The notes under the pieces were generated by a model. It saw only the letters and a program-made list of their open reading frames with translations. It was not told where the DNA came from and did no database searches. This document shows, piece after piece, positions 46,701-57,186 of a DNA stretch of 64,000 nt (the first letter of the stretch is position 1; each line of letters begins with the position of its first letter). The translations under genes and the position numbers were made by a program. Origin of the DNA: Siderastrea siderea (taxonomy: Eukaryota; Cnidaria; Anthozoa; Scleractinia; Rhizangiidae); the NCBI GenBank assembly GCA_964030785.1, contig OZ034969.1, forward strand, positions 39,382,701 to 39,446,700. Direction: 5' to 3'.

Positions 46701-49700
46701 ACGAGTCATAATTTGATAGACAACGTTTTTGCTGTTCCTTGTAGATCTTTACAATCTCACGATCCCCTCTTCCCTGAGAAGAGGGGCTATTCAAAAAGAC
46801 TGATTTGGGCTTGAGGAAGGACTAGAGGACAATATCTCAGTGTCACCACCAGAGCTTGACTCATTGCCACCATCTTCTGGTTGCGAAATCTTTGCAAGGA
46901 CTGGGGCTACAACTTGTATTTTATCACTTTCACCCTTAATGACAGAAGCTGAAGCTGAACTAGCAGGCTTTGAAGACAAAGGTTCTTGTTTCTCTGATAA
47001 AGAAGTGCACTCATTGCATTCCATGCAATTTTTGTCAACAATATCAACACTATCTTGTGACTCTTTCTTTTGCAAGAACTTTGTCATCAAATCTCGGCTT
47101 TTTTTGGCATCTTGCACCACTTTTCCAGGAGCAGTAGTGTCACCCCTTTTGGTCAATGATCTTCTCTGATACCAATTTGATTTGGCTTCTTTCTTTTGAA
47201 AAACAGATAACTGTTTTTCACAGTCAAATTTCTCACGCAACAGACCTCTTATGGCTACTGAAAGCTCATCACAAGACTTCTAGTCTTTCACTGTCTTTGC
47301 CTTATCAAGTCTCAACTGCTTTATTCTTATTTGGTCTTCAATGTTACTGAGCAGCGTTTTAATATGTGTCATCTCTCTGTCACGTTCTTCTTTGTCTATT
47401 TTTGTTCTTTTTCTTCCCTCATCATTGCCATTTTCATCACTCGTGCCACTACTTGACCTTTTAGACCTCGAGGAACCTTTCGTAAACTTACAGCCACTAT
47501 TTCTCACTTGTTCTTTGGCTTTATCGAATAGCTCACCTAAAAATCAACGAGCGCATTTCAGTCAACCTATTTTTCCACACTAACCTATCATAGTCATATA
47601 GATTCATGGGACTATTATGAAATGCATTTCTGATGCTTATAACAACAAGAAGGTGAAATTGGGTTCCAGTGTACTATCATTTATGTATGTCTATCCTTAC
47701 AAGTGTACACAATATCTTGCACCTTGGACAAACTCAAAGTAAAACCACAGCCACCCCTTTCGCCAATGAACTGAACACTTGGTAGATGGTAGATCTTGTA
47801 TCTAGCAGCTGCTTTTTACTCAACAAATACTCAGTTTTATATTTTGATACTACAAATTCTTAGTCCCCTAGTCATCTTCCAGCTTCCATTGACCAGAGAC
47901 CTAATAAGCTACATGTAATTGCTAGTGGTAATGCATTCTCCCAGCAGCTTTAAGTATGCTGCTCAGGTTGATGGTTAGCTAAAACAAAGTGTAGAAGCTA
48001 GCCAAACGGTTTGCAGGAATGAAAACAGTTTGACACCCACTCCCCAAAACAACAAGGATATGAAGACTACGTAAACAAAAAAGTTTACCTCTCCCTAAAA
48101 TAAGGTTAGGATCCTTTAAGGCCAGGCTGATTGCCGCTTCATTTACACGTTCCTCGTACTCATTTTTCGGCATATTGTAGATTATAGCCTTTTCTTTGAT
48201 CACAGAAGTATCCTCCTCAGGTTTCTTCATCAGTTCCTTACAGAAACAAGTTTAATAACTTTCATAAGTTTAGGACTTACAGGCCATCACAGTCATATAA
48301 AAATATTAGATCCAATTAAAAAAACAAAAACAGCTCACCAGAGCTCCAGTAAAGACTAACGGAGTCTTGGCATGATTTCCCAACCAAATTTTTCAATTTT
48401 TAGATCACACATCCAAACATTAAAAGAAAAGGTTTAAAGCAAAACGAAATAAATACCTCTTTGGTTGGTTCTCGTAAAACAAGATTTCCCCCACAAAATG
48501 CCAGTCTCTGCTGCTTTGTGTGACTTGTGTTGCAAGTAGTGAAAGACTTATTTCCAGGGGTGTTTTCACCACACAGTAACATCAGGCAAGTGTTGACTGG
48601 CAGAGCACTGAAGACATCTTCATCATCAACAACTGATGAATCTTCAAGGCAAACAATAACATTTTCTGGAGCACCAGGTAATGACAGTTTTGCATGCCCT
48701 GCAAAAACCAAAACCAAAAGAAAAGTTAAAACATTTGATCGCCTGTATAGCTTGTTTCTTTGACACTTTGTTTAATAAATACAAGTCAAAAGTAGTTTAA
48801 TAAAAAAGAAGTGATGCTTACCTTTTGCTTTTAAATCGTTGAGAGAATTAGCTGAGACAAGAAATCTTGCCTGGCCACTCACGTCTCTTATTTTTAACAA
48901 CGGCATCATCACAAAAAAAGATTTGGCACAAAAAAGATTTGGCTTTCTGCAAAAATCTTATAAAAGAAAAATCGCTCTTAAACTCTTCTACTGATATATC
49001 TTTTCAAAAGCATAAATTAAAATCAGAATAAAATATATGCCACTACTATAAAACACTTCAATGCACGCAGGAGACTTTGCGTTTCTATTGAAATATATCA
49101 TTCTAGTTCAGTATGAAAAGCCACTTCTACCACGGCTACAGGCTTCAAAGTAGGAACGTTCTAAAAACAGCATTTTTTAGACTAGATGGCCTATGAACTA
49201 GCAGATAAATAACGATAAACTCACCTTCTCCTAAACCCACGCCATTCCAAAGCCAAGAAAGGCGGTGCAAGGTAACCACGCTTTATCTTGGCCCCAGTCT
49301 CTCTGCCGAACAAATCAAATATCCCGACCCCCGAGCAAAGGTACTCGATCAAACCTCCCACTGAGGAGATGGATTTCGCCGTCAAATCCCCACCCCTTGC
49401 CCGCACCCCCCCCCCCCCCCCCACGGGGTTTACATTGATAAGTGCATTACTTTCTCTCGTTTTTGTTAACATGGACGACGGAAAGATAAACAATCGAAAG
49501 AAGAAGCTCTAAGAAACACTCGACAAGTTAAGGAATGGAATTTAGAGCGAAGAAAACATCTGTCAAGGCGAAGGACAACCTTCCACCTTCAAAGATTTTT
49601 CGAGCTGCGGACTTTCTGTGAAATGATCCAGTACTTCTACGAGTCTGCGGTAGAGTAAATTACACATTTGATTGTAAATTTGTATCGAAATCGCCTTTTA

Positions 49701-52593
49701 ATTGAGGGATTCTTCATATTCCTTACAGTTTTCGTAAAAGTTTTGAAAAACGTGCACAGTTCACATCACCAAATGCTCTTCAAAATAACTTGCACATCGA
49801 GCGAATTCGCTTGCGCGTAGCTTCCCTCGAAGAAAGAATTGAACGCGTTTGGTCTTCAGAAACAAGTAAAGGTGTGTTTTAATAAATGTATTATTTAGAA
49901 AAGCCTACTGTCTCTTCTTCTGTGTACCTTCATTCATAAAATTTCGAAAAGTAGTAATCTGACCTAAACAGACACAAATGCTCTGTTGTGGTTTGATTTC
50001 ACGCGCGAGACAACATAAGAAATCTCTTGCGGAAATTTTCAAAATTCTTGACTTTGAGATTGTATTTTTGGCTAATTCTTAATTGACAACTGGTTTATTT
50101 TATTTAAAAGTAAGAAATTTTAACTATTCTATATCTAGTGAGTGTTGTTTTTTCGAACCTATAAATTGTCCTTTCGTACTGCACATGGGTTGTTTATTAC
50201 TTACTGCTAATTTAGTGAAGCGATCATAAAACACGCACCGTTCAATGGGTTAAATTCTCTTTGATTCCTGGAGTTGTGGTCATGTTAAAAAAGCTTCCTT
50301 GTCCAGATTCCGTAGATTAGACAACAACTATCTCTAGACGAACTGTCTACTTTTTTTATGGTTTTGGTGAACTCGCCATTCACGACAACAAAACTATGCA
50401 GGTGTTTTTTGGCGAGCTAGTTGAGAAAGATGGGAGTCGTCAGCTGATCACGTGCTAAAAGCATCACGTGACGTTTCGGTCGCTAAGTAACAGTGGCGCA
50501 TGCTCAACACAGTTCATTTCGACCCATGGCAGAGGTCCCTTTTCGTCCCGTCCGTCAGCTCAGCGAATACAAAGGAAAAGGGGCCTCTGTTAGCAGGGAA
50601 CTTTTCTCCACGTTGTCTTTTTACCCATATACCCTACGCGTAGCCGTACCCTCCTCCAACCCTGTGGAGAAAACGGAAGGGTACCCATAAAGATGAACTG
50701 GTACCAGCGAAAAAATGCAAGGGGTAACCCAGCAATGGACTAGCATCCAATCCAGGGGGAGGGGGCGGGGGGGTGTTGCAAGTAGATTTGTTTACTTTAC
50801 ACTTCACTTGCATCTCTGCAATAAGAGATCCGCCATGTTCCGGAACAGTTCTTTATGCGTTACGTGGTCCTTTATATTTTCTTCTTAGAAATAACAGTTA
50901 AGCTGAATTTTCAAGAATAGATCTGACACAGGTTTGAAGAGCTTTTACTGGTTTGCAGGCACACACACTTTTAGCTTACACCGTGTCTATGGCAGGTCAA
51001 GAATATACGTATTGTCACATTATTTATGATCTTTTGTTTCGTCTCTACTCATCCAAACGGGTGACGAGTAACTAACAGACGTCTGATTGACAATTTAACC
51101 GATTCAGATTTCTTTCCATTTTTCAGATGCGCACTCTTTTCTTTCACCACTATACTGAGAAGGGACAAATTTTTCGCGGTGATTTGAACACCAGGACCAT
51201 TCAAGAAGCCATCACGCTGCATCCAATTAAAGAACCCGCCTACATGCACCGCCTACACTCACACTTCATGAACGAACGAATACAACATCTCCAACACGAG
51301 GCTGCTAAACTGCAGCGTGTTTTAAGAAACATGGACCGGCTGATACAAGCGGATGGAAAGTGGATCCCACCTAAACAGAAAAGCGGATTCCAGGATACGA
51401 GAGATTTTCACCATCAACTGGCCTCAGATTATACTGAACAATGGAACATGTTCACTTCAAACTCCTTCTACTTTGATGAAATGTTACGGGCTCCCGGGAC
51501 CGGCATTCGTGGAGCACTGAAGATTGAGTTAAGTGGTTTACTGGAGAAAAATACGGAATTTTTAAAAGAAGAGGCCAGGAGGACTCCACATTCTGGGACC
51601 ATGAATATCCAAAGAGTAAATTATGGTTACAGGCGTTTTCATCCTTTATACGGTGCTCAACACATCATGAAAGTAACAGTTAGGACAGAGAAGAAAGTCC
51701 GAGATGAGAAACGTGCAAAAACTAAAAAACTTTCTACTTTTAACGACAGATTATTTCATACCCAACTGCCCTTTGGAAACCTGTTATACGGCGCTGAGCA
51801 CCTTAGCAACACGTCCCCTTATGTGCACTTTCTTGTTCCTTTAGAAGGCCGCCTTGAAACGTTTCGTCGCTTCATGAAGAATTTCGAAGAGGTCTGCCTC
51901 AAACCACTTCTGAAAGTAAAACTTGTAGTCGCATATTCTTCCTCTGTTTCTTCTCCTCACGAACATAAAGTCATAATGAAGAAATATCAAGACAGATATC
52001 CTCTAGCGGATCTTGTTTGGATTGACGTTGCAGGTGACTTTTCCCGCGGAATCGCCCTTTCCCTCGCAGCCGACGAGTTTGACCAAACCGCTTTATTGTT
52101 CTTATGTGATGTTGACTTGATATTCAGCAAGGAGTTTATTGACCGCTGTCGATGGAACACAGCGCTTGGTAGACAAGTTTATTTCCCGATAATGTTTAGT
52201 CAGTTTGATCCTGAAATATCACACAGCAACAATAACAAACCTGGCTCCTACTACACTATTAACGCAGATGCAGGAATATGGAGGACATACTCATACGGAC
52301 CCGCGTGCATGTACCATCAAGATTTGCACGCTGTTGGAGGGTTTGACACAAGTATTAAAGGTTGGGGATGGGAAGATGTCGACTTATACGAGAAATTTAT
52401 CAACCACACAGAGATTGAGGTGTTTAGGTCAGCTGATCCTGGTCTTATACATGTTTATCATCCCGTAAATTGCGATCCAAACCTTCCCACTCGACAACTG
52501 ACTCTATGTCAGGGCTCCAAAGCATCGGGATTAGCCAATCAAAAATCATTAGTCAGAGCTATGCAAGCTATGAAAAACACATTGCAGTCGTAA
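40701..52593 (+). CDS. CHSY: Chondroitin sulfate synthase (CHSY1/CHSY3-like), two coding exons
   Basis: This Golgi type II enzyme polymerises chondroitin by alternately adding GlcA and GalNAc. Coding exons are 40701-41438 and 51127-52593 (734 aa; human CHSY1 about 800). A short cytoplasmic tail precedes a membrane anchor at residues ~16-33. The GT31-like N-terminal domain carries FMRADDDVYV (DDD at 145-147) and ends CTWAYE, joining exon 2 as AYE-MRTLFFHHYTEKG, the conserved junction. Exon 2 holds AITLHP, YGYRRFHPLYGAQ and the GT7-like domain with FLCDVDLIF (DxD near 574-576) and GWGWEDVDLYEK, then HPVNCDPNLP and CQGSKAS near the end. Both catalytic DxD motifs and the WGxEDxD motif are intact, so the enzyme looks functional. 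The 9.7-kb intron contains mobile elements, including an antisense multi-exon relic. CHSY1 and CHSY3 are not separable here. Confidence 0.93.
41468..41908. mobile_element. MITE just inside the CHSY intron
   Basis: The ends ATGTACCAGTCAAATTGAAG and, inverted, CAATTTGACCGGTACAT flank ~440 bp. Sub-terminal inverted blocks (CCCCCGGGCAT / ATGCCCGGGG) and recurring TTCAAAT-CCCC words follow. A poly-G tract lies at 41857-41873. No gene is present. Confidence 0.75.
42207..42268 (+). repeat. Left terminal inverted repeat of the CIDE-N/PHD element
   Basis: TGCACCTATCAATGTAAACC is followed by CCGTGGGGGGAGGGGAG and TGCGGGCAAGGGGTGGGGAT. It matches the reverse complement of 49381-49446 except for one substitution and G-run length. 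Confidence 0.85.
42401..43110. repeat. ~180-bp tandem satellite, four diverged units
   Basis: Units start near 42401, 42588, 42768 and 42955. Shared words are GACTTCAACTTGGTATGAA, CACAAACTTGATTTAACCTA, TGTGATCTACATCA and AACGAATTTAAACTGGAAC. Units diverge by perhaps 15-25 percent by eye. The satellite lies between the left terminus and the 3' end of the element's gene. Confidence 0.85.
43265..43753. mobile_element. MITE packed with GACGGATCATCCGTC palindromes
   Basis: The ends GGCCCGATTTATACTAGAGA and, inverted, TCTCTAGTATAAAGCGGGCC enclose repeated AGACGAACTA and GACGGATGATCCGTC words in both senses, and three copies of TATAAATACGGG. ATT flanks both ends (43262-43264, 43754-43756). It is non-coding and sits just 3' of the element's PHD exon. 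Confidence 0.85.
43938..49225 (-). pseudogene. Broken multi-exon gene: CIDE-N, HTH-like, DDE-like and PHD domains
   Basis: Exons on the minus strand: (5' part unclear)-49225; 48946-48822 with ATGATG at 48909; 48698-48457; 48236-48089; and a large 3' exon from 47536 to TGA at 43938. All four introns have GT-AG ends and phases agree. Residues 1-75 form a CIDE-N domain (LLKIRDVSGQARFLVS, VIVCLEDSSVVDDEDVF, LPVNTCLMLL). A Lys/Glu-rich coiled segment and an acidic Ser region follow. An HTH-like stretch (KKATFRRIQQHLEVKYH, ISYGTVVQL) comes next, then the conserved block WVDGSYDDGPSHLEVQYWW, SRNSGASYKNRVELQNGC, WYPGGPPMSF. Last is a C4HC3 PHD finger (CATC, CDGC, HMIC, WQCLGC). Breaks: TAG at 47280-47282; frame breaks near 46795, 45178, 44240 and 44160. 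The break near 45178 may be a larger deletion joint. No single reading frame crosses the whole 3' exon. Confidence 0.75.
49381..49446 (-). repeat. Right terminal inverted repeat of the CIDE-N/PHD element
   Basis: This is the reverse complement of the left terminus, with a longer C run on the + strand (49406-49422). It is followed at 49447-49449 by TTA, as found before the left terminus. Confidence 0.85.
49450..51126. other. Remainder of the CHSY intron; no gene recognised
   Basis: AT-rich and unique-looking DNA with a GGGGGAGGGGGCGGGGGGG tract at 50755-50773. A short ATG-initiated frame at 50493-50690 resembles nothing known. TTAGCAGGGAACTTTTCTCC (50589-50608) echoes CTTTTCTCCTTCCCTGCTAG (42067-42086) in inverted sense. 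That may be an older repeat pair, and I could not define its borders. Confidence 0.4.
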
Positions 52594-53190
52594 TTAATGA
52601 GAATTCTGAGCAATTGATTACAGCATTCAGTACGTCGGAAGGCTTTTTTCTGGGAAAAGCAATGAAGACACATCCAAGGAAATGCTACAGTTAAAGCATC
52701 ATGTTGTACCGTGTTCTTTTGAGAAAACTATGATTCTCTTGCAAGCTATCTCAATAATGCTGGTTACTGAAAGCTAAGTAGCCAAATGAACGAGAATGAA
52801 AAGAGCTGTCCTCTTGAGAAAATTACCGTGAGCTCCAACTTCCAGCACTCCATGGAGTTCCCACTACTCATCTGAACACATTTTATTCTTGTAGAAAAAA
52901 AACAAGAGAAGATAAAAGCTGAAGAAAATATAAGACACCCTCACAAAAGAAAACGCTGCAATACGAAAATAAAGCTCAGATTACTAAGAATTGTCAAATC
53001 CTAAACAAAAGGAAGGCTTTTAAAAATTAAGTTGCTTTTTTTTTAATTCAACACAAAATGTTGGGGCTGTATAAAGCACTAATCCACTTTTCAAATGCAA
53101 GAAACAAACTAGTGATTTAGTCCTAAGGTTAGCTAGAAATTTGAGGTAAGAGAAAGCAGAAATCAAATTAAGGGGGCGCACCGTTTTACG
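52594..53190 (+). other. CHSY 3'UTR with candidate poly(A) signal
   Basis: AATAAA at 52968-52973, about 375 bp after the stop codon, is the first canonical signal seen in an A-rich context. The remaining sequence to 53190 shows nothing recognisable. Confidence 0.5.
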
Positions 53191-53280
53191 TCCATGTTCG
53201 ATGATGCACGTGGAACAATTTGCTACCCAGTCGTCAGAAAATGGTTATTGTTAATGGTGGTAAATACAATAATAATAAAG

Positions 53281-53391
53281 TGTGTATATCGTTTGTCTCC
53301 CGATGCGGTCACTTCAGTTGCAGATCGCGACGTTTGGACTGGTAGTCTTCATCACCCGATGAGGTCGACTGGTTACGCGTAACGATATACA
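53281..53391. repeat. Inverted-end fragment resembling a Penelope-type tail
   Basis: GTGTATATCGTTTG and CGTAACGATATACAC are inverted around CGACGTTTGGACTGGTAGTC and TTCATCACCCGATGAGG. The ACGTTT plus ATGA(A/G) stem style resembles the 3' region of the Penelope-like element at 61950-64000. No ORF. Confidence 0.35.
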
Positions 53392-54376
53392 CTTATACCC
53401 TGTTGGGCGCTCGCGTCTTGCACAATTCCCGCTCTCCCTCCTCCCCTTTCAGCATCGGCCACGCAGACTAGAATTCCACTTGTGCGATAATCACAACAGA
53501 GTAAGAAATGTTACCCTTTCTTCTACTTGTGCTTATTTCTGAAGCACTTGTACCTATTTAATAAGTAGGAACCGGCGAGAGAGAAGCAAAAGAGCTCAGT
53601 GGCACAGCGCGAACGTGCGTTGTTGCTTTGTTCTAGTACTGAGCGCAAAGTGGAAACAACACTTTCGCCGGGACCTGAAACAACATTACAAAACAAAAGG
53701 CTTACCTATCAGCTACACAGTGGGTCTGCAAGTGCGTTGAACATTTTGTTCGATTTCTTTGCCGTTCTCAGCAAAACAAAACACCGTGAAATGACCAGAT
53801 GCAAAGTTTTACGGAGAGCGTTCACACGCAGCGGTGAATTTTCCTTTCTTTACTTGAACTTGGACAGAGTACCCGCGAGTTCAGGAGGGTGAAGGTAGCC
53901 CCAAGGCAACCCGACAGGGGGAGGAGAATGTCATCTTTTCTTGGCAGGAAATCGCGCAATGCCTTAGGGCAACCAGTGCAGCAAAACGATTGTTCAACAG
54001 TGTTGAACTTTTAAACTTGAGAAAAAAATATCTAGTATCTATAGATGGAAAGAAAAAGTTCAAGCGAATACTCAGTTGTCTTTTTGGTGAAAGGCTAAAA
54101 GTTCAAGTTACGAAATTTACCTTCGAGGACTTCATCTTTGTTGTCGGTTCTGCCGCGAACTCGGTCGGCAAAACGCTTGAGTTTGCGGCATTTTGCAGCG
54201 ATCTCGGCGGCAAATATAGCAGAGCTAGTGCCTTCTGTTTTTTTCTGTCCACAACCATGGTTTTTGCTGCGGTTCAAACACATTTTCCCAAGGAAAAACA
54301 CCAGCATGTTCATGTCCATCGCCGTCTTGTGACGGGAAAGAAATAAGTGGTAAAATTAAGTTTCACCAGTAGTGTC
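53392..54376. other. No feature recognised
   Basis: Several overlapping open frames of 60-118 codons occur on both strands (the longest on + at 53990-54346). None shows a recognisable domain, and there are no clear repeats. It could be host intergenic DNA or an old repeat. Confidence 0.3.
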
Positions 54377-54440
54377 AGTGTGCGTGGCGTAGTGGCTTAC
54401 GTGCCGGCTTGCGATGCCGGCGACTCGAGTTCGATACTCA
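54377..54440 (+). repeat. tRNA-like sequence (degenerate)
   Basis: TGGCGTAGTGG (A-box like), a good anticodon arm (CCGGC-TTGCGAT-GCCGG) and GAGTTCGATACTC (B-box/T-arm like) are in the correct order. The acceptor ends do not pair and the T stem has mismatches. I read it as a tRNA-derived relic abutting the LINE 3' end, not a functional tRNA. Confidence 0.5.
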
Positions 54441-55074
54441 GTTCATCATCATCATCGTTTTTTGTCGTCCCTTTGGAGACATAAGGCCTCGACAATATTC
54501 TTTCAGCGCGTCCTCTCTCTTGCCACTGATTGTGCCTCGCCCCATGACAAATTTACGTCCGCAAGCTCAGCCATTACTGTCCTGCGCCAGGTTGCTTTCG
54601 GGCGCCCTCGTTTTCTTTTTCCAGGTGGTGTCCATCGGAGTGCGACTTTGGGGATCCTCTCTTATCCCATTCTAAGGATGTGGCCAAGCCATCGCAGGCA
54701 TCGACGCTTGATCTCGAGAACGCTGTTGCAGCCTGTCTTCTTATAGAGCTCCACGTTGGATATTTCATTAGGCCAGAATATCTGGCAGATCTTCCCTAAA
54801 CATCCATTGTGGAAAGCTTCGATCTTTTCCATATCTCCTTTCACGCCAGCACTCTGAGCCATAAAGTAAGACAGTCTTGACATTGCGGTTATAGAGTCTT
54901 ATCTTTGTTTTCAGGCTAAATTGCTTTGACTTCCAGATGGTCTGAGTCTTAGCAAAAGCGTAGCGGGCTTTCCCTAGTCTTGCTTTAATGTCCTTCTGGG
55001 CTCCAATGTCCTTTCTAATTAGGCTGCCAAGTTAAGTGAAATCTTCTACGAACTCAAGTGGTTCGCCATCGACA

Positions 55075-56410
55075 TAGCCTCCCACGCAGTCGTTTTTAGG
55101 GAAGTCGTATTACCCTCCTTCCCACAAACGCCTGCTTACCAGAGTTTGACATTCCTTTCCCATTGTTTCGCTTGCGAGGCAATCTGAACAATCACCATTG
55201 AGGCATTGTCTGACAAAGACCAATCAAATTAATCGTTAGAATGTACGCTTCTGTATTTCCCGTGATTGTTTTTCTTCAGATATGCTGGTGCCGGGAAGTT
55301 GGAACTTATTTTTTACTTCTAGAATTCATAGAATGACGAGTTATGGCTGAAACATCGAAAACAATTTGCTGCATGTGATTAAAGTGTTTCCTGTGCGAAG
55401 CTTTTATCCCGTGATCTACCGAAAGAGTTCAAATTGTCTGGCAAAGCGTTGTTGATCGAGCGGACGGTCGGTGAAGACTTCCCCAAACTGCTGGAGCCAA
55501 TGCAATGCGAAGGGTTATAAGAGACTTCTACGTCTTGAAGAGACAATGGGTAAGGAGACAAAGGAACGAGCGAGATGATAAACCGACAAATAAGATGAAA
55601 ATATCACACATGGCACAACAACCAAGTGCTGATGCGTTTCAGCGGCGAAATCTGTTGTACTCAATTCGCTGGCATATCCGTTAACGTTTCTTCTATCTTT
55701 GCGTCGAGGGACGAAGGAGGTTTTTACAACGCGCGTTCGTGTGCTCTTTTCGCACGACATTCCCTATTAAAGCAGAAGGGACTGCTAGTCCTAGTTATAA
55801 CGCGTAGTCTAGTTTACAATCGCCATTGTGATTACACAGAGCTTATCTCTTGCGTTGAATTTATCAGTTTTAAAATCTCTCGACGGATTTCTAAGTTTAG
55901 TGTTGCATTTGAAAGCTTATAGAGTATAGATAATCCTACACTTCTGACTTAAATGTACCATTTGAAAGCTCAGGAAATGTAGTTATAATTATCCCCGCAT
56001 TTAACGGTTTTGGAAAAATTTAGTGCCGCACGGGATTGCAACTCGATATCATAAGTTTTATGCCTAAACAGCGTTTATCGCGCACATAAATAAATTTATT
56101 TCTCCAAAATCTAAGCACCGATTTTGAAGTTTAACGTGCCATTTGAAAGGTTACGAAACTTAGTTATCTCTGCATTCAAGAACGATTTTGAGATGACGTT
56201 TTACTTTACATTTTAAAATTTATACCGCGCGTCATGTTTATCTGCATGTGTTCCCGCAAAAACGTCCTGCGGTCAAGGTCAACCTTCCAGCCATAAGTAG
56301 GTACAATATGATGGGCTAAGCCGCGGAAAGGAATGTTGAACTCGGGTAAGCAGGCGTTTGTGGGGAGGAGGGTAATCCGACTCCCCTAAAAACGACTGCG
56401 TGGGAGGCTA
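55075..56410. mobile_element. Non-autonomous TIR element with 9-bp target duplication (Mutator-like?)
   Basis: The ends begin TAGCCTCCCACGCAGTCGTT and continue inverted for about 65 bp (TTTTAGGGGAGTCG, CCACAAACGCCTGCTTACC). CCATCGACA is duplicated at 55066-55074 and 56411-56419. Nine-bp duplications are typical of Mutator-like elements, so that class is favoured. The interior (55145-56340) has no recognisable gene. The element interrupts the LINE between its RT and C-terminal parts. Confidence 0.85.
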
Positions 56411-57186
56411 CCATCGACAGTAATTTGCCCTATAGGTGTGGATAGGTGCACATCACTTGTGTTTTGGTGGTGCTAATATTGAGCCTGCTCTGCTTGCCAT
56501 GCCTACTCAGTCTGTCTGTTTTATCCTGCAGATGGTCGTGCCTGGCTGAGAGAATTGCAAGGACATCAGCAAAGTCTAGATCTTCTAAATGAGAAAGCAA
56601 GGTCCATTGGAGGCCTCTCGGTTTATCTGATGTTGTTTGCCGCATGATCCAATCAATAACAACCAAAAATAGGATCGAGGAGAGGATACATCCCTGTCTT
56701 GCACCGGTGTCCACTGGAAACCAGTCAGATAATGAATTGTCCAGCACTGCTCTATAATGTTCCTCAGGGTGAATATCTGATCTATGTATCCTCTTCCTTT
56801 CCTAAAACCAGCTTGTTCTTCTCCCAGCTTTTTGTCGATAGCTGTTTCCATTCTTCCCAGAAGGGCTCTACAGAAAACTTAACTAAGGATGGACAACAGG
56901 GTGATTCCTCGCCAGTTGTCACAATTTTGAAGGTTTCCTTTCTTAGGGAGCTTTACAATAAGCCCTTTAGCCCAGTCGCTTGGGATGGAGCCTTCTTCCC
57001 AGATGGTCTTAAAGAGATCTGTCAAAACAGTTGCAGATGTTTCGAGGACTGCTTTCAGAATCTCTGCATGGATGGAGTCAATACTCGGGGCTTTTCCAGG
57101 TTTCATGGCTTTGATTGCCTTTTTGACTTCTGACCCAGTTGGGGGCCTAGTTTTAATATCCAGGATGTTTGTTACTGGGGGGTGGT

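Larger units (their letters stand above)
42207..49446 (-). mobile_element. Large TIR-bounded element carrying a CIDE-N/PHD multi-exon gene
   Basis: The left terminus (42207-42268) and right terminus (49381-49446) are inverted copies. Each starts TGCAC(C/T)TATCAATGTAAACC, followed by a G run and GTGCGGGCAAGGGGTGGGGA, ending TTTGAC. TTA borders both sides (42204-42206 and 49447-49449), a possible 3-bp target duplication. Between them lie, from left to right, a ~180-bp tandem satellite, a nested MITE and a minus-strand gene relic. The gene's 5' end abuts the right terminus and its 3' end faces the satellite, as in an autonomous DNA transposon. It lies wholly within the CHSY intron, opposite in sense. 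Transposon status is inferred from architecture; I cannot name the superfamily. Confidence 0.65.

Noticed and set aside
46780..46810. Possible programmed -1 frameshift between the Ser-rich part and the following part of the CIDE-N/PHD gene
   Set aside because: The T run is not placed as an X XXY YYZ slippery heptamer in the zero frame. Other lesions, including a nonsense codon, show general decay.
45181..47583. Several + strand open frames across the nested element (up to 159 codons)
   Set aside because: They are antisense shadows of the minus-strand coding exon and show no recognisable domain.
54377..54440. Functional tRNA gene
   Set aside because: A- and B-box-like words and an anticodon arm are present, but the acceptor ends do not pair and the T stem is mismatched. 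Repeat-derived is more likely.
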